A stretch of 64,000 nucleotides of DNA from Leuconostoc suionicum (GTDB lineage: Bacteria; Bacillota; Bacilli; Lactobacillales; Lactobacillaceae), in contig NZ_CP015247.1 in assembly GCF_001891125.1 (NCBI RefSeq), positions 1-64,000 of the forward strand, written 5' to 3'. The notes below the pieces were generated by a model, which had not been told where the DNA came from, did no database searches, and saw only the letters and a list, made by a program, of their open reading frames with translations. The position numbers and the translations under genes were made by a program. Positions 57,666 to 64,000 of the stretch are shown here, one piece after another; position 1 is the stretch's first letter; each line of letters starts with the position of its first letter.

Positions 57666-57695
57666 ATCACTAAAAAATTGATAATTATTAGTGAT
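57666..57695. promoter_or_regulatory. Inverted repeat operator candidate
   Basis: ATCACTAA (57666-57673) and TTAGTGAT (57688-57695) form a perfect 8-bp inverted repeat with a 14-base spacer, two helical turns from centre to centre. It lies just upstream of TATAAT 57727-57732 for the plus-strand XRE gene. Confidence 0.55.
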
Positions 57696-57726
57696 AGATT
57701 TTGGAATTTATAAAAATCTACTTTGA

Positions 57727-57732
57727 TATAAT
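57727..57732 (+). promoter_or_regulatory. -10 element of the XRE/bacteriocin locus
   Basis: TATAAT preceded by TTTGA; a -35 is not clear (TTGGAA at 57701 is 20 bp away), consistent with an activated promoter. Confidence 0.5.
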
Positions 57733-57746
57733 ACTAAAAAGGATGA

Positions 57747-57804
57747 GAAATATTCTTTATTCTGCACAACTTGAGCGAAAAGGTTGTGGGGGACAGAATA
57801 TTTC
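57747..57804 (+). ncRNA. Structured 5' leader element
   Basis: GAAATATTCT (57747-57756) pairs perfectly with AGAATATTTC (57795-57804), and CACAAC with GTTGTG pairs inside it around TTGAGCGAAAAG, giving a two-part hairpin early in the transcript. A 95-base linker then leads to the XRE gene. It has no terminator T-run; a role in mRNA stability or as a binding target is possible. Confidence 0.5.
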
Positions 57805-57908
57805 AAAGGCGATGAGATAAAAGGAAAAAAGTTAGATTACGTATTATTAAGAATAAAAATAGTAAAGAGTAGTTTCACCGAAGTATAAATTTTAAAGGAG
57901 ACATGCGA

Positions 57909-58181
57909 GTGAATGCTGAAGAAACGATTACTCAAGGCGAGTATGACATTGTAGAAACTGAACAATTACAGAAAATTTATGGTGGTGATTTAGGTGAAGC
58001 CCTTAAATACTATAGGCAAGCTGCAGGTTTAACCGCTCGCGAATTATCCCGAAAAATGAATATCACACCAGCGGCTTTGTCTAACTATGAAAATAACAAA
58101 AGAAGGCCGGACTTAGAATTCGTTAGAGATGTTGCTCATCAACTAGATTTATCAATTGATACGTTATTAGAAAGTATGTGA
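57909..58181 (+). CDS. XRE regulator with a double-glycine (bacteriocin-type) N-terminal leader
   Basis: The 90-residue protein has two parts. Residues about 28-88 are an XRE helix-turn-helix (LKYYRQAAGLTARELSRKMN, PAALSNYENNKRRPDL). The first 26 residues end in ETEQLQKIYGG, which fits the double-glycine leader pattern: hydrophobic residues at -4, -7 and -12 from the cleavage point, then GG. The bacteriocin precursor 0.5 kb downstream has IEQLETVVGG at the same place. AAAGGAG is 8 bases from GTG 57909 and only 3 from ATG 57903, so GTG is favoured. It probably regulates the locus; the leader suggests it could also meet a C39 peptidase transporter. Confidence 0.78.
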   Translation: MNAEETITQGEYDIVETEQLQKIYGGDLGEALKYYRQAAGLTARELSRKMNITPAALSNYENNKRRPDLEFVRDVAHQLDLSIDTLLESM

Positions 58182-58707
58182 GTTAACAATGTGTTGATTT
58201 TGGTTGAAGTAGATTTGAATATTTGTAATACTATATTAGGTAGTAGATGAGGTATACATCATTTGCTATTTCTCATAAAGTATAAGAATTATATTTTTTA
58301 GGCAGTGGCACAAGAAAGAATGGTTAGTAATAATTTGGAGTTTCAAGGCGTAATTATGAATATAATTAATGAAATACTCTAAGTTGTATTTTCAATATTA
58401 TTATTATTATTATGAAATGGTATAGGGATGTCCCGCAACAACTTTTGCAACGATTATGCTACTATGCCAGATAATAAATGGATCTAATAAGGCTGTATGT
58501 GCTATGTGCATGTCGTAATCTGCGGTGCAAAAAATACATTTGTTAATCTTATTGTGAATAATTCGTTATCCAATGACAAATTTGCGGGAGGAAATCTAAT
58601 TACTACACTGGAAATATATGTGCACTTGCTAAGAATTTGCATATTTTTATACAGAGTTTTTAAGTAACAAGATGCTAGTAAAGTAAACTTAACGGGGGAC
58701 AGAAGTG
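58182..58707 (+). other. 526-base region without clear gene
   Basis: AT-rich DNA with scattered short frames, among them MVSNNLEFQGVIMNIINEIL (about 58320-58382) and MKWYRDVPQQLLQRLCYYAR (58413-58475). None has supporting homology that I recognise. The region separates the XRE gene from the bacteriocin gene and must hold the latter's promoter; a GGAGG at 58588 has no start codon at a useful distance. It could contain the remains of a lost second bacteriocin peptide. Confidence 0.4.
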
Positions 58708-58917
58708 ATGTTAAACAGTTTTGAGCAAATGAATATTGAACAACTAGAAACAGTGGTAGGTGGGGTAATGACTGGAAGAGGCCTTGCCAGAGCTATTGGA
58801 GGAGGAATTGTTGGTGGCGTGATCCGGGGAATACCAGGAGGACCAGCTGGGATGTTCGTTGGAGCACATCTTGGAGCGGCAGCGGGAGCAGCTACTTATG
58901 CTGTAACTCATTATTAA
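58708..58917 (+). CDS. Class II bacteriocin precursor with double-glycine leader
   Basis: The 69-residue precursor has a 19-residue leader MLNSFEQMNIEQLETVVGG, a textbook double-glycine signal for C39-peptidase ABC transporters. The predicted mature peptide is 50 residues, starts VMTGRGLARAIGGG, has Arg and His but no Asp or Glu, and is rich in Gly and Ala. GxxxG pairs (for example in IGGGIVGG and LGAAAGA) resemble two-peptide class IIb bacteriocins, whose helices pack through such motifs. ATG 58708 or GTG 58705 could start it; GGGGG is suitably placed for either. No second peptide, transporter or accessory gene is adjacent. A small membrane protein gene follows. Confidence 0.87.
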   Translation: MLNSFEQMNIEQLETVVGGVMTGRGLARAIGGGIVGGVIRGIPGGPAGMFVGAHLGAAAGAATYAVTHY

Positions 58918-58957
58918 CAGTCATTGTACTGTGATAAATACTAGCGAGAGATGATTT

Positions 58958-59164
58958 ATGAAAAAGATAAGCAATAAAAAGAAATTAATCAAACAATTTT
59001 TACTAATGGATTGTGGCGCACTAGTATTTGGAATCGTATTTTTTTTGATAACAAATATGATAGGGGAAAAAACTACTATATTAGGTGCAGCTATAGCAAC
59101 AATCATATTTTGGGTATTTGATTTTGTTTTACGTGGATTTCTTGGCAAATTTAAAGAATGTTAA
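58958..59164 (+). CDS. Probable bacteriocin immunity protein
   Basis: The 68-residue protein has a basic N-terminus (MKKISNKKKLIKQF) and two membrane segments (about residues 14-34 and 41-61) joined by a short loop GEKTT, with a basic end. Small two-helix cationic membrane proteins directly after a class II bacteriocin gene are commonly its immunity factor. GCGAGAG precedes the ATG and only 40 bases separate it from the bacteriocin stop. No named family is recognised; the role is inferred from position and build. Confidence 0.65.
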   Translation: MKKISNKKKLIKQFLLMDCGALVFGIVFFLITNMIGEKTTILGAAIATIIFWVFDFVLRGFLGKFKEC

Positions 59165-59334
59165 ATATAGCTTTTGTTTTTGCGGCCGTTCACGGACCAT
59201 CGATACCGGAATAATGGACTGTTTATTTAACCGCAGGTGCATTGTTGGTGATTGTCCGCTTAGTGACCAAAAAGTTACAATATTTAGTAATGTTTCATAT
59301 GGCATATAGCTTAATGTCACCGGTTGGCTTGTAA
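59158..59334 (+). pseudogene. C-terminal remnant of a CPBP (CAAX-like) membrane protease
   Basis: In the frame starting at 59158 the translation reads NIAFVFAAVHGPSIPE, then an in-frame TAA (59212-59214), then WTVYLTAGALLVIVRLVTKK and MFHMAYSLMSP up to TAA 59332. These match the last two motifs of CPBP/Abi proteases (F-x3-H and H-x3-N/S). The N-terminal part with the EExxxR motif is missing. CPBP proteins often give bacteriocin immunity or help mature peptides, so this looks like a decayed member of the bacteriocin locus. Confidence 0.6.
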
Positions 59335-59425
59335 AATAAGGAAAAGTAATCATGATAAGTGGGCGTTACCTCAATTTGCTCTAATCAATAGGTAAAATGA
59401 TTGCAACATACGTGTTTAGAGAACA

Positions 59426-59482
59426 TGGTATAATATTATTTAAGGAAAATTCCGCGAACAGTTTTTGTCCGCGGAATTTTTA
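59426..59482 (+). promoter_or_regulatory. Promoter and leader hairpin of the nup operon
   Basis: TATAAT at 59429-59434 with TGG before it gives an extended -10. A perfect 11-bp stem AAAATTCCGCG/CGCGGAATTTT (59447-59457 with 59470-59480) follows immediately, with TTTTAC behind it. It looks like a terminator placed at the very start of the transcript, thus a possible attenuator, or else the end of the preceding unit. Confidence 0.55.
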
Positions 59483-59512
59483 CAACTTATTATAGAAAGA
59501 AGCAGAGAGTAT

Positions 59513-61069
59513 ATGACCGAATCAACACCAGTCATTGAAATGCGACATATTATCAAAAAATTTGGTGATTTTGCGGCCAATGATGACATTAACCTACAAG
59601 TCCAACAAGGTGAAATTCACGCGTTACTTGGTGAAAACGGTGCAGGAAAATCAACATTAATGAATATTTTGACAGGATTACTACAGCCTACTAGTGGCGA
59701 AATCTTGATTAATGGGGAGAAAGTATCAGTTGATTCACCCTCAAAATCCGATGCTTTAGGCATCGGCATGGTGCATCAACATTTTATGTTAATTGACGCT
59801 TTTACTGTAACAGAAAATATTATTCTCGGTTCAGAAGTGACAAAAGGATTGTCCTTGGACACTAAAACTGCTGCTAAGAAAATACAAGCTTTGTCAGATC
59901 AATATGGTTTATCAGTTGATCCAATGGCTAAGATTTCTGATATATCAGTTGGTCAACAACAGCGTGTTGAAATATTAAAGACCCTTTATCGTGGCGCTGA
60001 TATTTTGATTTTTGATGAACCAACAGCAGTTTTGACACCACAAGAAATCGATGAGTTAATTGTCATCATGCACAATTTAGCACAAGAAGGAAAATCAATT
60101 ATCTTGATTACGCATAAACTTGACGAAATACGTGCTGCTGCTGATACGGTGACGGTTATTCGTTCAGGAAAATCAATTGATACTTTCCCAGTTGCTGGCG
60201 TGTCTTCTCAGGAATTAGCTGACTTGATGGTTGGTCGCGAAGTTAGTTTTAAAACTGAAAAAGAAGTGGCTCAACCCGGTAAAGTGATATTGTCGATTAA
60301 TAACTTAGAAGTTCAAGATGCACGCCGTGTTGCTGCTGTTAAAAACTTTTCGCTTGATGTGAGAGCAGGTGAAATTGTTGGTTTAGCTGGTATCGATGGA
60401 AACGGGCAAACAGAATTAATCCAGGGAATTACTGGATTAACAAAGGTACAAGAAGGACATGTTAAGCTAAAAGGAGAAGATATTACCAACAAAAAGCCAC
60501 GTCATATTACTGAAGCGGGTGTTGGTCATATTCCTGAAGATAGATTGCGTTTTGGTATGGAAGTTGAAATGACGTTGTCTGAAAACTTGTCGTTGCAAAC
60601 GTACTATAAACAACCTATTTCAAAATCAGGTGTCTTGCAACCTGCTGAAATGGATAAATTAGCTGACAAATTAGTTCAGGAATTTGATGTGCGAGCTGCT
60701 AGTATTCATGTGACCGCGGGTTCAATGTCGGGTGGAAACCAACAGAAAGCTGTAGTTGCACGTGAATTAAATCGTGATAATGATCTCGTGATTGCTGCCC
60801 AGCCAACTCGTGGGTTGGATGTTGGAGCGGTTGAATATATCCATCAACGTTTAATCGCACAACGTACAGCTGGTAAGGCCGTATTGGTCGTTAGTTTTGA
60901 GTTAGATGAAATTCTTAATTTATCGGATCGCATTGCTGTTATTAATGACGGTAAAATTGTCGGAATAGTTGACGCTCAAGACACAAATAAGCAAGAACTT
61001 GGCTTGTTGATGACAGGTATGAGCTTAACAGAAGCTCGTGCGGCATTGAAAGAAGAGGTGGGGTCCTAA
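59513..61069 (+). CDS. nupA: Nucleoside-type ABC transporter ATP-binding protein (NupA-like)
   Basis: This 518-residue protein has two ABC cassettes in one chain, as in RbsA/NupA-type importers of sugars and nucleosides. Cassette 1: Walker A GENGAGKSTLM, signature ISVGQQQRVEIL, Walker B ILIFDEPTAVLTP. Cassette 2: degenerate Walker A GIDGNGQTELIQ, signature GSMSGGNQQKAVVA, and AAQPTRGLD in place of a standard Walker B, the usual asymmetry. I start at ATG 59513 after AGAGAG; an in-frame start at 59465 lies within the leader hairpin. It overlaps the permease gene by one base. Confidence 0.92.
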   Translation: MTESTPVIEMRHIIKKFGDFAANDDINLQVQQGEIHALLGENGAGKSTLMNILTGLLQPTSGEILINGEKVSVDSPSKSDALGIGMVHQHFMLIDAFTVTENIILGSEVTKGLSLDTKTAAKKIQALSDQYGLSVDPMAKISDISVGQQQRVEILKTLYRGADILIFDEPTAVLTPQEIDELIVIMHNLAQEGKSIILITHKLDEIRAAADTVTVIRSGKSIDTFPVAGVSSQELADLMVGREVSFKTEKEVAQPGKVILSINNLEVQDARRVAAVKNFSLDVRAGEIVGLAGIDGNGQTELIQGITGLTKVQEGHVKLKGEDITNKKPRHITEAGVGHIPEDRLRFGMEVEMTLSENLSLQTYYKQPISKSGVLQPAEMDKLADKLVQEFDVRAASIHVTAGSMSGGNQQKAVVARELNRDNDLVIAAQPTRGLDVGAVEYIHQRLIAQRTAGKAVLVVSFELDEILNLSDRIAVINDGKIVGIVDAQDTNKQELGLLMTGMSLTEARAALKEEVGS

Positions 61070-62205
61070 TGATTGCACAAAAGAATAACCTTTCTGTGGC
61101 AATGTTTTCTGTTTTATTCGGTTTAATTGTCGGCGCAGTGATTATGTTAGTATTCGGCTATAACCCAATTTCTGGTTATGTTGCGCTGCTTGGTTCGGCA
61201 TTTGGTTCAATGCAGGATATTGGTGGTGTATTGACGCAAATGACGCCTTTGATTTTGACAGCATTAGGCTTTGCAGTGGCTTCGGCTGCCGGATTCTTCA
61301 ATATTGGTTTGTCAGGTCAAGCTTTAGCCGGATGGGTTGGGGCAGTTTGGTATGCGTTGAGTTTCCCTGATATGTCAGCTATCATCATGATACCAAGCGC
61401 ATTAATCATTGGAGCTGGGCTAGGCGCAATTGCTGGGTTCATTCCTGGTTGGCTACGCGCACAGTTTGGTGCTAGTGAAGTGATTGTGACGATTATGATG
61501 AATTATATTTTCCTCTTTTTAGGAAATGATATCTTGCAAAATACGATGTCTAAGAATATTAAGGAGTCTGCAGAAACAACCAAACAAGTTGGTGCCAATG
61601 CATCGCTCCAGATGAAATGGTTGACTGACTTGACGCAAGGTTCAAGCATTTCAGCGGGAATATTTATTGCTTTAGCAATGATTGTTGTTGTTTGGTTTGT
61701 TATGAAGAAAACAACGCTTGGCTTTGAAATTCGTGCGGTTGGTTTAAACCCTGATGCGGCTAGATATGCTGGTATGTCAGCAAAGCGCAATGCTACAATA
61801 GCTATGGCTATTTCTGGTGGCTTAGCAGGTTTGGCAGGAACAATCGAGGGACTTGGTAATTATCTGAACTTCTTTACGCAAAATGGGTCACCATCAATTG
61901 GATTTGATGGTATGGCTGTTGCTTTGCTTGGTGGTGGTTCTTACCTTGGCATTCTTGGTGCAGCTGCAATATTTTCTGTTTTGAAAATTGGTGGCTTAGG
62001 AATGCCAATGTCTTCGGGTGTACCATTTGAGTTAGTAGATATTGTTACGGCTTCAATTATTTTCTTTGTCGGGGCACGATACCTGATTCTATTAATGCAA
62101 AAACGCATTAAGGCTATGGATGAAAAAGCAGCCATGGAGGCAGCTAATAAAAAAGCTGCAAAAGCAGCTTCAAATAACGAAAATCAGCAGAAAGGCGGTG
62201 AATAA
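61069..62205 (+). CDS. nupB: Nucleoside-type ABC transporter permease (NupB-like)
   Basis: A 378-residue BPD_transp_2-type permease with about nine membrane helices. The conserved segments are GFFNIGLSGQALAGWVGAVW, FGASEVIVTIMMNYIFLFLGNDIL (residues about 130-153) and GLNPDAARYAGM, the loop that contacts the ATPase. A Lys/Ala-rich cytoplasmic tail of about 30 residues ends the protein. This type pairs with a second permease encoded directly downstream. Confidence 0.92.
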   Translation: MIAQKNNLSVAMFSVLFGLIVGAVIMLVFGYNPISGYVALLGSAFGSMQDIGGVLTQMTPLILTALGFAVASAAGFFNIGLSGQALAGWVGAVWYALSFPDMSAIIMIPSALIIGAGLGAIAGFIPGWLRAQFGASEVIVTIMMNYIFLFLGNDILQNTMSKNIKESAETTKQVGANASLQMKWLTDLTQGSSISAGIFIALAMIVVVWFVMKKTTLGFEIRAVGLNPDAARYAGMSAKRNATIAMAISGGLAGLAGTIEGLGNYLNFFTQNGSPSIGFDGMAVALLGGGSYLGILGAAAIFSVLKIGGLGMPMSSGVPFELVDIVTASIIFFVGARYLILLMQKRIKAMDEKAAMEAANKKAAKAASNNENQQKGGE

Positions 62206-62206
62206 G

Positions 62207-63163
62207 ATGTCATTCATGGCAATGTTATCACTTGTTATATCTAGTACATTGGTTTATTCAGCACCGCTGATATTTACTTCAATTGGTGGCACTTTTTCCG
62301 AACGTTCAGGTGTTGTTAACGTTGGTTTGGAAGGAATTATGGGGATGGGCGCTTTTGCAGCGGTTGTCTTTAACCTAACATTTGCTAGACAGCTTGGTGC
62401 TGCCACACCTTGGTTGGGCTTGCTAGCTGGTGCCATTGTTGGGGTTGTTTTTTCGCTAATTCACGCCGTTGCTACGGTAACGTTGCGTGCGGATCATATC
62501 ATTTCTGGAACTGTCATTAATTTGATGGCGCCAGCTTTAGGCGTTTTCCTTATCAAAGTTTTGTATGGTAAAGGTCAAACAGAATCTATTGGACAGGACT
62601 TTGGCTATGCTACTGTTCCTGGTTTGGCAAAAATCCCAGTATTGGGACAACTATTCTTTGAAAAAACGTCTGGCCCAGCATGGTTGGCGATTCTTGTCGC
62701 TGGTATATCATGGTACATTATTTTTAAAACGAAATTCGGATTACGTTTGCGATCAGTTGGTGAAAATCCACAAGCTGCCGATACGCTTGGGTTAAATGTG
62801 GCGCGTTTACGTTATTCCGGTGTGATGATTTCTGGGTTACTTGGTGGTATTGGTGGTGCTGTCGTGGCACAATCGATTTCGTTAAACTATTCGGCTAGTA
62901 CGATTGTTGGACAAGGGTTTATGGCAATGGCTGCAATGATCTTTGGTCGTTGGAATCCATTAGGTGCTTTGGGTGCTTCATTGTTCTTCGGTTTGTCACA
63001 ATCACTTGCTGTGATTGGGGCACAGTTACCTGGATTGAAAAATGTTCCTTCAATCTGGTTACAAATAGCACCATACGTACTTACAATTATTGTGCTTGTG
63101 TTCTTCTTTGGTAAAACACGTCCGCCTAAGGCTGATGGTGTTAACTATATTAAAGCAGCTTAA
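62207..63163 (+). CDS. nupC: Nucleoside-type ABC transporter permease (NupC-like)
   Basis: The 318-residue second permease has SERSGVVNVGLEGIMGMGAF near the N-terminus, the typical segment of this family, ADHIISGTVINLMAPALGVF and the ATPase-contact loop GENPQAADTLGLNV. ATG 62207 has AAAGGCGG ahead and overlaps nothing important; a frame start at 62120 lies within nupB. It completes the membrane part of the importer. No BmpA-type binding lipoprotein gene occurs in the window, although such importers need one. Confidence 0.92.
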   Translation: MSFMAMLSLVISSTLVYSAPLIFTSIGGTFSERSGVVNVGLEGIMGMGAFAAVVFNLTFARQLGAATPWLGLLAGAIVGVVFSLIHAVATVTLRADHIISGTVINLMAPALGVFLIKVLYGKGQTESIGQDFGYATVPGLAKIPVLGQLFFEKTSGPAWLAILVAGISWYIIFKTKFGLRLRSVGENPQAADTLGLNVARLRYSGVMISGLLGGIGGAVVAQSISLNYSASTIVGQGFMAMAAMIFGRWNPLGALGASLFFGLSQSLAVIGAQLPGLKNVPSIWLQIAPYVLTIIVLVFFFGKTRPPKADGVNYIKAA

Positions 63164-63170
63164 ATAAAAT

Positions 63171-63202
63171 AAAAAAGCGAATCAAAAGATTCGCTTTTTT
63201 TA
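63171..63202. terminator. Bidirectional terminator
   Basis: AAAAAAGCGAATC (63171-63183) pairs perfectly with GATTCGCTTTTTT (63188-63200) across AAAA; it serves nupC and the convergent dehydrogenase gene. Confidence 0.93.
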
Positions 63203-63203
63203 T

Positions 63204-64000
63204 TTATAAGTAAGCTGCTGTTTTCTCAGCAATTGCATTAGCTGATTTTTGTAGTAGTACCTTTTCATCATCGCTAAGTTGTAGATCAAATTCAGCAGTT
63301 ACACCATCACGACCAATAATGGCTGGCGTAGAAATATATCCTTCGAAACGTTCATCATAGTGAGAAACGATGGCTTCTCTGCGTGCGTTGGATAGAACTA
63401 ATTTTGCAAGAGAAACAGCAGCATGAGCAATGGCAAAATTCGTATATTTTTTACCGGCAAAAACGGTAAAACCACCAACACGTGCAGCCTCTGCAACCTT
63501 ATCTAGATTAATATTGTATAGCTTAACTAATTCATCTGCATTTTTTCCTAATGCCTTAACGGTAGACCAAGCGGCAAATTGTGAATCGCCGTGTTCTCCA
63601 AGCATATAACCACTAATTCCGCGAGGGTCAATTGCTAATGTATCACCTAATGCACGTTTTAAGCGTGCAGTATCTAGGTAAGTTCCAGTGCCAAAAACTT
63701 GATTCGCTGGGAGGCCAGTTGCTTTCTGATAGATACCAGTAATAACGTCAACAGGGTTTGAGATAACAATGAGCACACCATTGAAGCCTGCTTGCTTTAA
63801 GTCAGATCCAACCTGTTGTACCTCTGGGGTATTAGCTTTTAGTTCTGTAAAACGATCGCCACCAGGCTTAATCAATTCGATGTGTCCTAGAGCAGAAATA
63901 ACAACTTCAGCGTCTGCTAAATCTTTTGCTGTTCCAGCGTGTACTTCGACATGATGATCTAATAGACTGGCAGCATCACGAAAATCAAGCTCTTCAGATG
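63204..64000 (-). CDS. L-2-hydroxyisocaproate/L-lactate dehydrogenase family, 5' end outside window
   Basis: The gene runs off the window at 64000; about 265 C-terminal residues are visible, beginning SEELDFRDAASLLDHH and lacking the NAD-binding GxGxxG start. VVISNPVDVIT, DTARLKRAL (substrate Arg and Asp) and GEHGDSQFAAWS (catalytic His) identify the LDH/MDH family. GGDRFTELK, SGYMLGEHGDSQF and STPAIIGRDGV resemble L-2-hydroxyisocaproate dehydrogenase of Weissella confusa more than classical LDH, so the enzyme may reduce branched 2-keto acids. Leuconostoc makes mainly D-lactate, so an alternative 2-hydroxyacid role is reasonable. Confidence 0.88.
   Translation of the reverse strand, partial: SEELDFRDAASLLDHHVEVHAGTAKDLADAEVVISALGHIELIKPGGDRFTELKANTPEVQQVGSDLKQAGFNGVLIVISNPVDVITGIYQKATGLPANQVFGTGTYLDTARLKRALGDTLAIDPRGISGYMLGEHGDSQFAAWSTVKALGKNADELVKLYNINLDKVAEAARVGGFTVFAGKKYTNFAIAHAAVSLAKLVLSNARREAIVSHYDERFEGYISTPAIIGRDGVTAEFDLQLSDDEKVLLQKSANAIAEKTAAYL

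Noticed and set aside
58413..58475. MKWYRDVPQQLLQRLCYYAR as the start of a transposase or bacteriocin
   Set aside because: Too short, no ribosome site, no continuation in any frame and no recognisable family.

Overview
This window is the replication-origin region of a low-GC Gram-positive lactic acid bacterium. The 16S rRNA at 22921-24472 reads as Leuconostoc, and I recognise it as closest to L. citreum-type sequence (from memory, no search run). The gene order oriC-dnaA-dnaN-yaaA-recF-gyrB-gyrA, DnaA boxes of the TTATCCACA type, and parS sites fit the start of a Firmicutes chromosome. No phage, insertion sequence or CRISPR array was seen.

Layout. 1-9.5 kb: origin and replication/topology genes, with DnaA boxes on both sides of dnaA, a candidate DnaA-trio/unwinding element before dnaN, one perfect parS inside gyrA and one near-perfect parS inside recF. 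9.6-11.6 kb: glutathione-peroxidase-like gene and an AgrC/AgrA-type two-component pair whose kinase has only one membrane segment. 11.8-19.1 kb: an operon of two GT4 glycosyltransferases plus Asp1, Asp2 and Asp3 of the accessory Sec system, but without SecA2, SecY2 or a serine-rich adhesin in the window. 19.1-22.4 kb: hotdog thioesterase, menB, a nitrilase-family amidase and an aminotransferase. 22.4-29.5 kb: a complete rrn operon (two promoters, 16S, tRNA-Ala, 23S, 5S) with fifteen more tRNAs and a terminator. 29.7-41.7 kb: MFS transporter with a leader-peptide region and a parS-bearing terminator, HAD phosphatase, a Ser/Thr-rich membrane protein with a two-TM partner, GNAT, LTA synthase, GT4, MerR, RluA, an aquaporin-family channel and the copper pump CopB with its repressor CopY. 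42.2-46.1 kb: a YtrA/GntR-controlled operon with two ABC transporters. 46.2-51.7 kb: aldo/keto reductase, an orphan hairpin region, tRNA-Asn and the argCJBD operon. 51.9-55.3 kb: PEBP-family protein, an unknown small protein, an isolated HTH protein and the KtrAB potassium system. 55.6-59.3 kb: MFS transporter, an XRE-TetR chimeric regulator, a small XRE regulator carrying a bacteriocin-type double-glycine leader, a class II bacteriocin precursor, a probable immunity protein and a decayed CPBP-protease fragment. 59.4-64 kb: a nucleoside-type ABC importer (nupABC-like, no binding lipoprotein here) and the 3' part of an L-2-hydroxyisocaproate/lactate dehydrogenase gene cut by the window edge.

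Functional links. The origin genes, parS sites and rrn operon form the conserved core. The Gtf/Asp operon, LTA synthase, GT4 gene and the Ser/Thr-rich protein point to cell-surface modification. The most unusual accessory material is the small bacteriocin locus around 57.6-59.3 kb, where the N-terminus of a DNA-binding protein closely resembles the leader of the bacteriocin encoded 0.5 kb downstream.
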